From contig NC_133026.1 of NCBI RefSeq assembly GCF_048771995.1, forward strand, positions 62,435,001 through 62,499,000: a DNA stretch of 64,000 nucleotides, read 5' to 3'. Below the pieces are notes generated by a model. The model was not told where the DNA came from. It ran no database searches and worked only from the letters and a program-made list of their open reading frames with translations. This DNA is from Taeniopygia guttata (Eukaryota > Chordata > Aves > Passeriformes > Estrildidae). This document shows, in pieces, positions 14,001-26,267 of the stretch. Position numbers and translations under genes: made by a program. Each line of letters opens with the position of its first letter. The stretch's first letter is position 1.

Positions 14001-16237
14001 ACCTGCTCCAGGAGGAAACTTTCCACACAAACCTCAACAGGCTCTGTCCAAAGCAGGCAGAATTGCCAGCAGCACTCTCTGCCTGTGGAACAAGTAACTT
14101 ATTCAGGCATTGGACACAGCTGGCCTTCCCATAGCTGAGTATGTTTGCAGACCTTCCTCCTATAGATTTTCTACACAGAGCTGTCCCAGTGTGCACACCT
14201 ACTGTGTTTTGAACACAGAGCACGCACTCCGTTTACTTAGCAAATTGCCTTAATACACTCTATGGCTTGTCCTCGTTCAGCTTTAAAAGCTTCTTTCAAA
14301 GACAAAAAGCAAAGCCCCTAATGGCACAAAACATCTTCTAATTATCTGAACTGGAGAGTGGTATATAAGTGAAATGAAAACAGACTTTGAGTTTTTATAA
14401 CACTTTTTATGCATTACTCTGTTTAATCTCCCTGGCTCTTGATTGGGACTGACATACTTTTTCCTTAATTTTCTCTTTCTACCAGGTACAATCTGTACAA
14501 CCCCTTCGTATCCATCTCTTTACACAACCTCTCACCTTAGCAGAAATTCAAGCTGTGATTAAATAGCAAAGTAAATTCAATTAAGTCTTCTTTTACCAGC
14601 CCCAAATGCTACTGCTAAACAGCAAAAAACTATTGAGCACAGGTGTCCTGCTCTGTCAGGTGCATCAGCTGGCAATGTGGACCAAACAGGAGTATGAGGA
14701 CCAGCTTTGGTGGCAGCAAACCACGTACATTCTAGTCATCCACAAAAGAGTCACTGATCCCTTCAGCCACCAAGTTACCCTTCTTCTCCTTTGCACCACA
14801 GCTGGAAACCAATTCTCCTAAATTCACTAGACATTTCTAGATATTTGAAAATCAGGGTAATTTTATGCTGCATTAGCTCAGCTAAGCAGCTTGCAGAGGG
14901 GTCCAACAAGCCCATGTGGCAGTACAAAGTACACACTGGGGACAGAAATGGATGGAAGCACAGGATGCTCGTTTTGGTGGCAGAGAGCTATTAAACCCGC
15001 TTACTGCAGTTCTCTCTCCAAGCCAGTGCCTGAGGCAACAAGTTGTTCACTTATTTGTGGCTTATTTGTCAATTATAGCAGCACTTTCCTAACTTGGTAA
15101 TAAGTCTGCTTTCTCCACACTGATTCCATTTTAGGAAAGCCAAGCAAGATCCCTCATTCATTTCGCCTCTATACTTTCTATGGGTTCTTAGAGCCCCGTT
15201 TTACTGTGGCATTTTAATCAAATTCAACTGTATTTCATGCATGTTCTCTACTTCACTGAAAAATCACAATTTGTCTCTTGCCCAAAAATTTTCAGTGACT
15301 ATTCAGTAATTAAGATGCAATTTTGCTAGGAATGCTTGATCCAAATTACTGCAGTGCTGCAGGGGGCCTTTTCTCTCCCAACTGGCTGGCAAATTGCTGA
15401 GATTTTATAAGATTTCCCTAAAAGGCAACTCCTTTTTTAATGAATGGCAAAAGAGTTAATTTGGGGTCGTCAAAAGTGTGCTGGAAGGCACTGAAGTGAC
15501 TGGGACAGCACTACAGGGCTGTTGCTTAAGATGCTTCAAGTTTCCACTGAAATCACTTGAGTCATCCATGTAATTTTTCCCCCTCTTCTGCAGTACAAGA
15601 CCACCTTTTTAAATTAAAGCTGAATCCTCAGCATCATTGGGGTATCCAATAATGCTTTAACTGCCTCAATTCAAGGAACTGTGATCTACTCTTTTTAAGT
15701 TTAATACCCCAATGCTAGCAGCACATAAGTCAGCGTTAAATCCTTAACACTACATCACAGTGTTTTCCTAACAAGAGCTTTAAAAAAAGAACAATTGAAA
15801 GGTTTGCAAAAAATGGCCTTCAACTCACCAAAAGGTACTGTGTAAGCACAGGGCTGACATTACATTAGTCATGTATTCAGTGAAATCAATGCCGCTTCCA
15901 ATTTCTTTTGGTCCTCTTGCTTTGTTAAGAAAACAAAAATCAACCCTAAACTAAAGACTTTGCTTGTATAATTAGAAAATACTTAATTCTATACTAGCTT
16001 TACAGCTGCAATAAATTGTATCAGTGGGAAATAAGTAAGCCAAGTATCAAATAGTTTGTGCTACTTAGCTTGATAAAATTACTCAGGAACAATTAACAGA
16101 CTTTTACACTGCTTGTCCATCATGATTCTTTCAGAACCTTAAAAATCATTATGCAAAGGTTCCTAATGAATATCAAAACAGTATTTAATACTGTTATTTA
16201 TTTATATCTACATTGCATTAAAAGATTTTTCACTTAC
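11047..16237 (-). other. SLC22A23: SLC22A23 intron 2 (5,191 bp, phase 2)
   Basis: Bounded by GTAAGTG at the exon 2 side and CTTATTTTTAG at the exon 3 side. No coding exon was recognised inside. Points of interest are a 23-bp GC-rich hairpin (11851-11873) and an AT-rich stretch at about 15180-15600 whose texture resembles a conserved non-coding element. The rest shows no repeat I can name. Confidence 0.9.
11851..11873. repeat. GC-rich 23-bp perfect hairpin
   Basis: The arm GCCCCCACATT (11851-11861), one central C, then the exact reverse complement (11863-11873). It is unusually GC-rich for the surrounding intron. The loop is too small for a microRNA precursor. Confidence 0.85.
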
Positions 16238-16341
16238 CAGTCGGCTATACATCCTGTTATCAAGTGGCCGAAGATTAACCCTACAAGCAGGGAGAACTTA
16301 GCAATGTGGACTTTCCAGGCAGAATCACAAACAAGATCCCA
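16238..16341 (-). CDS. SLC22A23: SLC22A23 exon 2 (residues 178-212, Trp212 split)
   Basis: Internal exon of 104 bp, the usual size for the second exon of SLC22 genes. It encodes WDLVCDSAWKVHIAKF, then TM2 (SLLVGLIFGHLITGCIAD), and ends with TG of the Trp codon. The acceptor is a strong pyrimidine tract ending CTCTTCCAG and the donor is GTAAGTG. Intron 1 is phase 0 and intron 2 phase 2, so the exon joins cleanly to exons 1 and 3. WDLVCD is the SLC22 signature just after the extracellular loop. GCIADW is the first half of MFS motif A, finished by GRRP in exon 3. The Trp sits where most family members carry Arg/Lys; human SLC22A23 also has Trp as I recall. Compared with my memory of human there are Asn-to-Ser and Tyr-to-His changes. 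Confidence 0.96.
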
Positions 16342-19300
16342 CTGGAAGAGAAAAAGAGATAGATAAATTGAAATAAATTAATATCTCAGATGTGTTTAAA
16401 CATATAATACAGTGTAGAGCTCTTTCCAAAAGTCAATCCTAGCACAAGTGCAAGGAGATGGAAAAGGAGAGGAAAGCTTTCCCCCTCAAGTCTAACCCCA
16501 GACCCCAAGAAGCAACGCAAGAACTCATTTACCTCAGTGAGTTTTATCAGATTCTTAATTATAAGATGACAATATCCAACACATAAGCATCCCTATCTCC
16601 AGGCCACAGGAGGTTAGCCTAAAGTAAAATCTCCATCGGGCACCGGCAGTACCACTGGTGCTGCTGGAGCATCTCACCATCGCAGCCCCAGACACCTATT
16701 ACCAGAGCCCCAAGAAGGCCACCAGCAGCAAGCCCAACAATTTAAGAGCAAGTGCTCCAATTAATATCCTCAGGGCTGCTTGGAAACACGGGGAAAAGCA
16801 GCTCCTTTGCTACAGACCCCTAATGGCCATTTGCTCCAAGCTCTCACAGTGTCAAGATGTTTTGCTTTCAGAAAAGCATTTTGATTTCCCTAAGTGGTGG
16901 AAGGGAGATGAAGATTAAATAAAGGCACAGCTTGTTAGGACAAGTCCTGACATGGAGCCTGACAAAGAAGCTGGAAGTCCCAGTGCAGCCATGCAACTTC
17001 TTGGGACAGCAGCCCCACAGTGACTTTTTCACAGCTCAGAGACCAGATAAGATTTGAAACTCCACAATAAAGCTATGCTAATACTGAAATTAACCTTTCT
17101 GTCCAAAGAAAGGGGAAATGGGCCATTTCAGACAACCTGTTACTAGGGCACTGCCTCATTCCCAGGAGAAAGATAGGAACAGCAAGGTTTCTAGTGAGGC
17201 TTCCCTAAATTCCAAGTCATCTTCCTCTGAGGCAGAGGAAACCAGAAGAACCAGACTGCATTCCTGGCTTTAGCCCAACATCCTCATTGCCCTCAGACAT
17301 GTAACATAATCTTTCTTATGGGTAAAGTGTGGATAGTTACTCTTGTACCCTTGAATAAATGTAAGAGGGTATGTTTCCTGTGGTTTGTGAAGTGTTCAAA
17401 TATTGATGGTAATGGCAGCCACACGCTTTTCATGACAAATAAGTACAGCTAACTTTGGAGAGTCAGATACTCCAGAATTGAAACTTTGCAGAATAAATGG
17501 TTGTTTGTGTGTAATGTAATAGTAACAGCCCTTCTGACACCAGTAACTGAGGTTTCATAGTATGAAAAACACAAAGTATGCAATTTATTTTTAAGTCAGA
17601 TGCAACTTCAAAAAAAACTTCCCTCAAAAGGGTTCAATTAGGTGCACTGCACTTTTAAGCATTTCCATGACGCACAGCTCTTCCACAAACAAGCCAAGAC
17701 TCAGCCCTCTGGTCCAACACCACAGATGTCTTTGCTACAATTTACACCTCACCAAGAGGTATAGCAATTTTGTGGCCGAAAGAAATGTGCCAGCACTCAG
17801 GCTCAGGCTTTTTGTTTAAGTTAAATGTATTTTGAGTTTCCCACTGCACTGATTTGTAGAAATTGGGACATGTATGTCTCATCTTCCACCCTACAGACTG
17901 GAGGCACTAAAGAAACATAAGCAAGTAGTATGAGGAAGGATTTTTTTCCACCAAATAGCTATGAAGAAGTTGCAGCAAAGAACTGAGCAAGGCACTGTGG
18001 ATTGCACTCCAAAAATGTTGACTTTTCAGAAGCAGGTTGAGGAAATGCAATTGCCAATACTAGCAATTCTAGAACCAATCTCCAGCTAGAAAACAAAAAT
18101 ATCTGCCCAGACAAGCTACAAACAAAACAAAATTCAGAAGATACATCTGAGGCAGAGGCAGGCTTTAAAATTCTCCAGCTTAATTTTCACAGTCCAGAAG
18201 GTGTATATGCTGCTTAAAACTGAGAAATAATTTGTTGAAAAAAAATTAAGCTTATTAAAAATATTCATACTGATCCAAGAACAGATTTAAAAATTCAATC
18301 ATTCATTTTTACATTATTGATGTCAGAGGAGCAGTAGTGTCCTCCAAGAGCAAAAAGAAAAAGGAGATATCCTGGTGCCTTTCCATTTGCACAGCTTGCT
18401 GTTGCTAGCCAGCGATAGCCGGCCCTCACGCACGCCCCAGGCAGGGAACGCGCAGTACCAGATTACACGTAGGCAAAGGCTCATGGCTGGAAGAGCCAAA
18501 ATCTCATGAAGGGCTGTTGTGAAATTTCGGTCCAGGACAACAGATGTCAAACCCCTCTGGCACACTGGCACAGAGGGCAAGAGTTTAAAAGCAGGAGAAA
18601 AGTCAGTCTGTCAGCTTGTCCTTTAGCTGTGCCCAAAACACACCCACTCCTCTCGATAACTTATCTGCAAGTCATCCTTTGTTTGTTTGTTTTTGAGGCC
18701 ATTGTCCAACTCCCCAGCTGCTCTGAAAACAAAAACATCTATTTCCTTGCAAACCCTGCATCTGGCCCTCTCCCACCCTCTGTTAAGCCTCACTGCAGGC
18801 CAGCAGAAATCGGAGCTGATCCTCCAAGCCCACATGGGCAGACTCTTGACAGACCAGGCGGCCCCTGACCTTCCCAAAATATCTCCCTCTGCAAAACCCT
18901 CCAAATTTGTAAATACACAAATAGTGAAATATATCAACACTTGTTTAACACACAGTTCCGGAGAATCTGCCATGTCCCCAGATTACTTGCTCAGTACTAA
19001 GAGCTGAATTACATCCTGATTTCTCCTCTGGCAGCTGTCACAAACCAGAGAGAGGTCACCATGAAGCAGTTACCCAAAATAAATTTGGCAGGACAGTTGT
19101 AGGTGCCACCAGGGCATTCAACTTGCAAAAGGAGATGAGAATAAGGAGAAGGAAGAAAAATTGATGTTGGAGTCAAAAGCAGTCTCAGGTAAAAATGACA
19201 TTAATAGGACAAAATACATATTTAATAGCGAGAGTATCATTCTCACATATCTTAACACAGCAGCAGAGCAAACCAGCAAATGCTGAAAGCACAGAGATTT

Positions 19301-20158
19301 TGCCAGAGCCCTATGTTCCCCCTTCCCTTCCCCATGGAAAATCCTCATCTTTGAAGAGCTAGAAATAAAGCAGGAGACTTATACAACAGTGCTGCCTCTC
19401 TCCTTACATACACCTGGGCTCGGCAGAGCGGGACAGAGCTGACACGTGCCCACATGGCACAGCCATGCCCAGAGCCAGGGCACAGCTGTGGCAGGTCCTG
19501 CTCCAAGCACCAGTAGTTTCATCCTGCAAATATGACACTCAGATTTGCTCCAAGGAGAAAGGAGTGACAAGTTCCCATGCAGAACAAAACACTGGGGTGG
19601 GCAGAGCTGATGACAGTTCAAGTGGCACTCCAAGTAAATCTGCACCAGGAGATTGTTTTGGCTGGAGACTGGTCAGTAATCCTCTACCACCTCTTGCAAA
19701 GGGTAGATTAATCTGTTACAAGCAGGGAAACCATTAAATCCTGTAACTGCTCTGGTTCAATCCCCTGGTATCCCACTTGTGAGCTGACAGTGTGAAGCCT
19801 GAAGAAAGAATGCTTCTAACCTTTCCCTGGGATTTCTCTATGTGTTTCTGGGTTTTGTATGTCTTTCTGTCCCCCATCCATCCTCCCAATACAAGAAAGA
19901 GATCAGATAAAGTGACTTGCTAAACAAAAAGGACTGTATTGTTACACTGAAACAAAAATAACTATATTTAAAATATATTGTTGGAAAAGGAACATTAAAG
20001 AGCAAAAGCTTCTTTTTCATAGAAGTACAGCAACATAGAGAATTTGCCACCTATGCAGATGTGCAATGTACTGCAAGTGTTTTTTCACGCTGCAACAGGG
20101 TATTTCGGTCAAAGCTGAAGGAGACACACCTTCAGGAGCCTGAAGTTTAACTGGTATC

Positions 20159-20188
20159 AGTGAGTCACCACTCATGTTGTGACTCACT
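20159..20188. promoter_or_regulatory. Palindromic pair of AP-1-type sites
   Basis: AGTGAGTCAC and GTGACTCACT form a perfect 10-bp inverted repeat with a 10-nt spacer. Each arm contains a consensus AP-1/TRE heptamer (TGAGTCA at 20161-20167, TGACTCA at 20180-20186). It lies in SLC22A23 intron 1. Site function is inferred from motif match. Confidence 0.5.
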
Positions 20189-21796
20189 ATAATTCATGGC
20201 AAGATGAAGGACCATTTAAAACATGGGATTCTTGAGAAGACACCTGGCAAAAGGTAACACACCCAAATAGTAACCATCATGTAATTTCTTTACAAAGGGT
20301 GAAAATCTGGACAGGGCTCATGCAGTGCATCAGTATTTGCACTGCTATAAGTTATAAAAGTAGTCTGCTGCATGTTTGTAACTGCAAACACAAGCTGTCT
20401 GAATTAAGGGCTCTTGTCTCAAAAGCCCTTGTGCTCCAGCGGCCATAATGCTGTCTGTGGTGCCTAAGCATACTGAATACCCACCGCTGAAAGGTAAAAT
20501 GCCTGTTGAGGATTTGGCTGCTTCTACCTTCACCACCTTATCATGAGATACGCAAGGCAAACCCTTCTGTCCTAGAAAGGAGCAATGAGAAAGCAGGAGA
20601 GATTCTCTGGCACAACGCTAACCCAGAGTGGCATGAAAGGCCGTCGAGAGGGGCACTGGACACACAGCCCCTCTTCCCACTCTGTGGTTTCACAGTCTGC
20701 TTCCAATGCTCAATGCCCAGATTGCTGCTGAAAGAAAGCAGCCCCTTCCCCGAACAGTCTGTAGGTGGACTGTAGCTCTGCTGTGACTGCTCTCTGCAGT
20801 GGTTTCAGCAAGAAGACACCAGAGGATCACCAGAGCTGCTGCCTTGGAAGGCCCCAAGCCAGGCATGAAGCTGCAGCCTTGGTCCTTCCCAGCCAGGCAG
20901 CACCTGTGTCAACCTTCGCACTCTCCCTCTTGATGCCTCACATGCCACCTATGACCTCCCAATCCCTTGAGTGAAGGTCCCCCTTGGGGAGCCCTGTCCT
21001 CTACGTATCATGTATGTCACAGCAGCATCAAACCCTGCCTGGGGAAAAGCCACCAGCTTGCCTGCTGATTAGGGAACGACTTTAAGACAAATAAATGAAA
21101 ATAAGAATTGATTCTTCATGACTGAGGTATGTTGGGTCTCATCTTCCTTTGTTCCTCTCCTTCCTGTTCCATCTTTTTATAACCAAACCCTGCCAATTTA
21201 CCCTACACAGAACTAGAATCCATCTTCTATACAAACACATTATCTAGTGAGACTTTAAATATGTGATGCCTTCATATTATCTTAGAGTGTTTTTTTTCCT
21301 AAAAAAACCCAACAACCTGAACCCAAGTTATTTTTAAAAAGCATAAAATAATAAAAAAATACAGTTCTGTTTCTCATACAATATACATTAAAAAAGGCAG
21401 GACAGTCTCCAGTTAAACCATGCAAGAGAGGCTGCAGAAGAAGCCTCCCAGAGGAATTCTCCAACTGCGACACCTAAAGCTGGGGGGCTTTAGTGCCACA
21501 GGCATCTCTATTTCCTTCTCATCCAGGGCAACATGAGAGCATTTCAGCTATTTAACCCTCAGGGTTCAGAGTAAGGGTGCCTCTCCTTTGAGATCACAGC
21601 TGGGCTCCCGATTTGTATTTTACATGTCAAAAAATACATGTAAAAACATGTGGCATTTATGTGACCATCAGTACAACCAGCTGGGTGGAAATATCAAAGA
21701 TCACATTTAAAATAAGAAAATTAAGTAGAGTAAAAAAACTAATAAAATTAATCCTGGAAGACTTGAGAAGAAGGTATAAAATTTAATAATTTTATC

Positions 21797-21812
21797 TTTT
21801 TTTTTTTTTTTT
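21797..21812. repeat. T16 homopolymer
   Basis: Uninterrupted T run on the + strand in intron 1. No retroposed sequence is recognisable beside it. Confidence 0.9.
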
Positions 21813-23114
21813 ACCAGTCACATTCAGAACCAAACCTCTCCAGCTTTCCTTATGTTTTCAATCAGACACAAATGGACTGGAAACCAGAAGAGTCATTAAA
21901 AACACAACACACATGAAAAATAACAAACCAGTTATTGAGAGGTTTTGTTGTTTGTTTTCTTGGAACAGCCACTCAAAAAAGCCTACACCACACCTACGCA
22001 GGAATGCCTCAACACAACACACAGTCAACACCTGACTTTCAAGCTACTTCCTCTCTGTATGAGACCTCTAAAAGCCAAGTACATCTAACATTGCTCAGCT
22101 TTATCATAAGTGGATGCTTTTGCTGAAATATTTGACCAGTGCCTAAGCGCTTAGAACCTCAATACTTCAAAATAAAATTTTTACTGAGCAAGTACACACT
22201 GGTATTTTGAGAGGTTTATAATCATCCGGATTTACAAGAACTTTTACTCAGGTGGCAAGAGAAATATTGCTGGTACCACAGTATGACCTTTAGCTCAACA
22301 TCTGCCTCCTTCCACTCCTAACAAATCTGGGGCTCCTATCCCCATGATAGGGAAAAGCCACATGGGGTGGAGCTCCACAACTGGAGCTTGCTAACTCAAC
22401 AGATGCAAGCGCATGTTTGGTTCAGCTTCTTATCCAATCTTTCTTACATTGGAAACAATATTTTCTGTACTTTTCACTTTCAGAAACCAGTAAACCATTT
22501 CTGACCACAGCAGACACCTGGCAAGGAAAACTGCAGCCCAGAAAAATGACTTGTGAACAGTGAACACAAGAAATTGTCAGACTGCTTTAACTACGGATAT
22601 GACTGACCACCTGGGCAATGCACCATTTGAAAAGTAAAGCAAAGAAATTACTTTTGATACTACCACAGGGATAAAGGTTTTGAGGGCACGGGGAGGGAGA
22701 GGAATGGGGAGAAAAAGAGGGGGTGGCACATGAGCCAGGGGACATGTGCTTAGCTGTCTTCCAAGAAAGATATAATTAGATTGTGCAGCATAATATGAAC
22801 CTATGAACACAGCTTCCATCCTCATAAAATAGTACAGGACTGCATAACCATGGACTTAACAAGTTTCCTTAATAGTTTCTGAAGTTTAACATAGTTTAAG
22901 TTGCTGAAATACATCTCCTTGAAAACCACTATTTTCTGATACGCACGTCTTAGCTGTGTAATTTCTACCTTAATTTTTTAAGTGCATATTTTTTTAGTCC
23001 GGCATTTCAGCCTTAAAAATAAAGCAGAAAGGCTTGGTGCTATGCATTACTGTGTGAACATCAATACAGAACACAGCGCTTCCTCCTAGTGTGAAGACTT
23101 TGACTCTGTCATCA

Positions 23115-23175
23115 TAATGGGAAACCTAAGGCACAGGTTTCCTCAAGCTGCTTGAAACTGGTGAGGCAGAGACAC
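23115..23175 (-). mobile_element. Possible MIR/L2-type tail fragment (weak)
   Basis: GGGAAACCTAAGGCACAG followed by AAGCTGCTTG loosely follows the MIR/L2 3' tail pattern (GGGAAACTGAGGCACAGAG, then AAGTGACTTG) read in reverse. Divergence is heavy and the match is short, so it could be chance. Confidence 0.25.
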
Positions 23176-26100
23176 AGTGCTTCTTATATTAATTACCTTG
23201 GAGTAAGCAGGCTATGCCCACTGCGTCCCACTGGGAGATGCTGTCCTGCTCACAAGCAGTATGAGCCTGGCTCCATTCCCTGCCAGGGCAGCTGAAAGGC
23301 CTTGCTAAAGCCTTGCAGTCATGGCTCACCTTTAAGGGACATATCCCCAGCTTGAAGAGAAGGCTCAAGCAACATCGAAGTCACAAAACAAGGTCGGAAT
23401 TTCAAATATGCAAAAGGACGCACAATGACTCCATTTCAATGCCAGTAAACTAACTCGGGAAAGATTTTAATTAGTGTTCTGCACTAAATTGTTCCTTAGT
23501 CTATGCCATAGGCAAAAAAGACCCTCCAAACTGTCCACTGGGCACATCAAGAGAATTCTAAGATAATGCCCCCTGAGACAGTGCAGAGCTAAAAATTTTC
23601 ATCTACCCTTCAGCTTTACACTTTAGTCAAGAACAATTAGCTCTTTTATTCCCAAACTTGCTTTCATCATAGACCTGTTTTTTTTTTCTCCATTAGGAGA
23701 GGGAAGAAGGAAGTTTGCTAAGTAAATAATAATTGCTAATACACTAACAATTAAAATATGATTTGTTAATCATATGACAATCTTCTGCATACTCAACATG
23801 ATTAAATCAACTTTAGTAGCATCCACGTACCACCCACTTCTCCATCACTACTTCTTTTATTTTCAGTAGGAGTTCCCTTTATTCTGAGACATTTAGATCT
23901 TTTTCCAGCCTTCGCCATCCACAGATTAGTCAACTAACTTGTTTCTCAGCTGATGTGATCTGCTTAGTTTTTCCCAACTCTATAATGTCATCTAACATCA
24001 AAGAGTTGGGAGGTACAAAATCTTACTTGCAGCTTTCCCGCACAGTATTCATAATACTATAGTAATAATTTTTCACAGAGTAGCATCAGGATATTTCAAT
24101 ATCTCTTTCACATCTCTGTCCTGCAACTAAGTAACTTTTCTACACATAATCTGACATGATTGGAAGACTTCATCACAAAACTGACTTTAATTTACAATCT
24201 AGTGTTTGCTGTAAGACCTTGTAGCTGTTAGCCTCCCTCTGGCTGCATGAAAAGACCATGAGCAACCACTCCCATCCCTAGGACTGAGACACATGCACTG
24301 AAAAGTGGCATTTGAGTACCATTCTTCTGTTTTCAGCCAACAACCACGTGTATTCTGGATGAGGTATGTTAAATATTAACTTTCACTATCATCTCATTAT
24401 CAAAAATAAGTTAATGCTTTGTGGACTGGTACTTTTCAGGCTGCCAAAACATGCATGCACAAAATATGTTGCAGGCTTGACGTGGCTGACATGACAAAAC
24501 CTAGTTTACTATCTAGTTGGGCTTTTTTTAATCCAGGGAAAAAAAAAAATTCAAGCATGGCATAAAATTCTGAAATGGGGAAGGGTGAAGTGGTAGACAA
24601 GAGGACAAAGTCATTCCTCATGAGAAATACTTGCCACCTTAGATAAAAAGATAAGACACCTTAACTCTGTCATGCAATTATTGCTGCCATGACCTTGCCC
24701 TCTCATCATTTGCAAACAACGGCTGTTGCAACTCCGGCAAGACAAAAAGGAGGGAGGAAAAAAAAAAAAATCTGAGGTCTGGTATTAATTCAGACCTAAA
24801 TAAATATGAAGGGTAGGGAAGAAGAGAGAAAAATATTCCACTTGTTTTACAAATCAGAAGATGAAACTGCCCTGTCAAGCTTGTATTGCTCAAGCAGACA
24901 AGATTTTACACAGCCATGGAAGACACAGCAGTGGAAAGGTCTTACAGTTTAATTTACAGTCCCTATCCTTAATAATATTTGTTGGGTGGACATTGCAACA
25001 CTGTCGGCATGATCCTGGACTTTGACCTGAAGGCCAGGAGGAAAGCAGGCAGCTCCAGAGTGCTGCAGAGTAGCAGGGATACAGTACTTGGGCCAAAATG
25101 AATTCCTGCACCACTGTCTGGAGGCAAAGAACATTTTTTAGGGAACCAGACCACCCTGCTCTGAAAACAATGCACAAGGGTAACTATAAATCACTTGCTG
25201 CTGGAGAAGGTGAGCACACTGCTTCCCTGCATCTCACAAGCAGCATTCCTGATCCACAGCTTTGCTCCTGGGAAATCTAGATAGAATCTAGAACGAGGAT
25301 CAGGATACATCCACTCACTAATCTTTTGTCCTTGTTTTTCAGCATTAACAACTGGCAATTGGGGCTCTCCCAGATTATAAAAAAAAAAAAGCCTTGTATT
25401 ACCCACTGAAATTTCCTACCCAGCCCATCATGCCCAGAGCACATTTATCCTCTCCTCATCAGCTCATAGGACAGATAGTTCCACCCCAAGCATGCCAGTC
25501 ACACCAAGCAGAGCACTGAACCTTCTTTGTGGGAATAGCTACAAATCTATTGCGTGTTCCCAGCAGGTATGACACGGCATGGATCAGCAGGAACAACTTA
25601 TCACACGCATTGAGCCCTGTTGCCTGCCAGTTTTTACAGGCTAGTGTGGGGGCAGGCTTTCCAGCATCAACACTGGGTGTGGACCAGAGCAACTCCAGTA
25701 GTGCTGAGCAGTTATCAAACACTGAAATGAGGTTTGCCTGGAAACCTCTGCAACACACCTCAGATGATATGTATTGAAAGGGTGTTGAAACTCCTTTCTC
25801 CCTCCTTCAGGTTCCTTCCTTCCCCTTTGACTTTAAAAGGAAATTCAGAATGCATACAAAGTCATATGCTGTCAAAAGTCAGGTGGTAAAAAAAATATAA
25901 AAATAAATTACATTACAAGAGCTAAGTACACGTTTGAGTTGAGGTGACCAAAACCTGAGAAAAATTGTTTTGATGGAATTCAGTGCAAGAACTGAACACT
26001 CAGTGCTGCTGCAAAGCTGCAGCTACAACAGGCTACTCTGATCTTCCACACATTGTCTGCAGCAAACCCCAGTCCTTTGTTCTGTAGCAAGATCTTAGCC

Positions 26101-26250
26101 TAATTAATTCCACAGTTACTTGCGGGCAAGCCAGCGCCAGCCTGGCTGCGCTGAAGAAGAGCGAGAAGAGGAGGGAATATGAAAGGGATGGAGTGAGAGT
26201 AGCTGTCCTGAGCAGGGACGACAAGTAGGCAGGAACAAATAGCCTGACAG

Positions 26251-26267
26251 AAAAAAAAAAAAAAAAA
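26251..26267. repeat. A17 homopolymer
   Basis: Uninterrupted A run in intron 1. The flanks show no clear retroposed gene or target-site duplication. Confidence 0.9.

Noticed and set aside
19750-19775. GGTTCAATCCC, like a tRNA/SINE B box
   Set aside because: No T-stem pairing, A box or acceptor stem around it.
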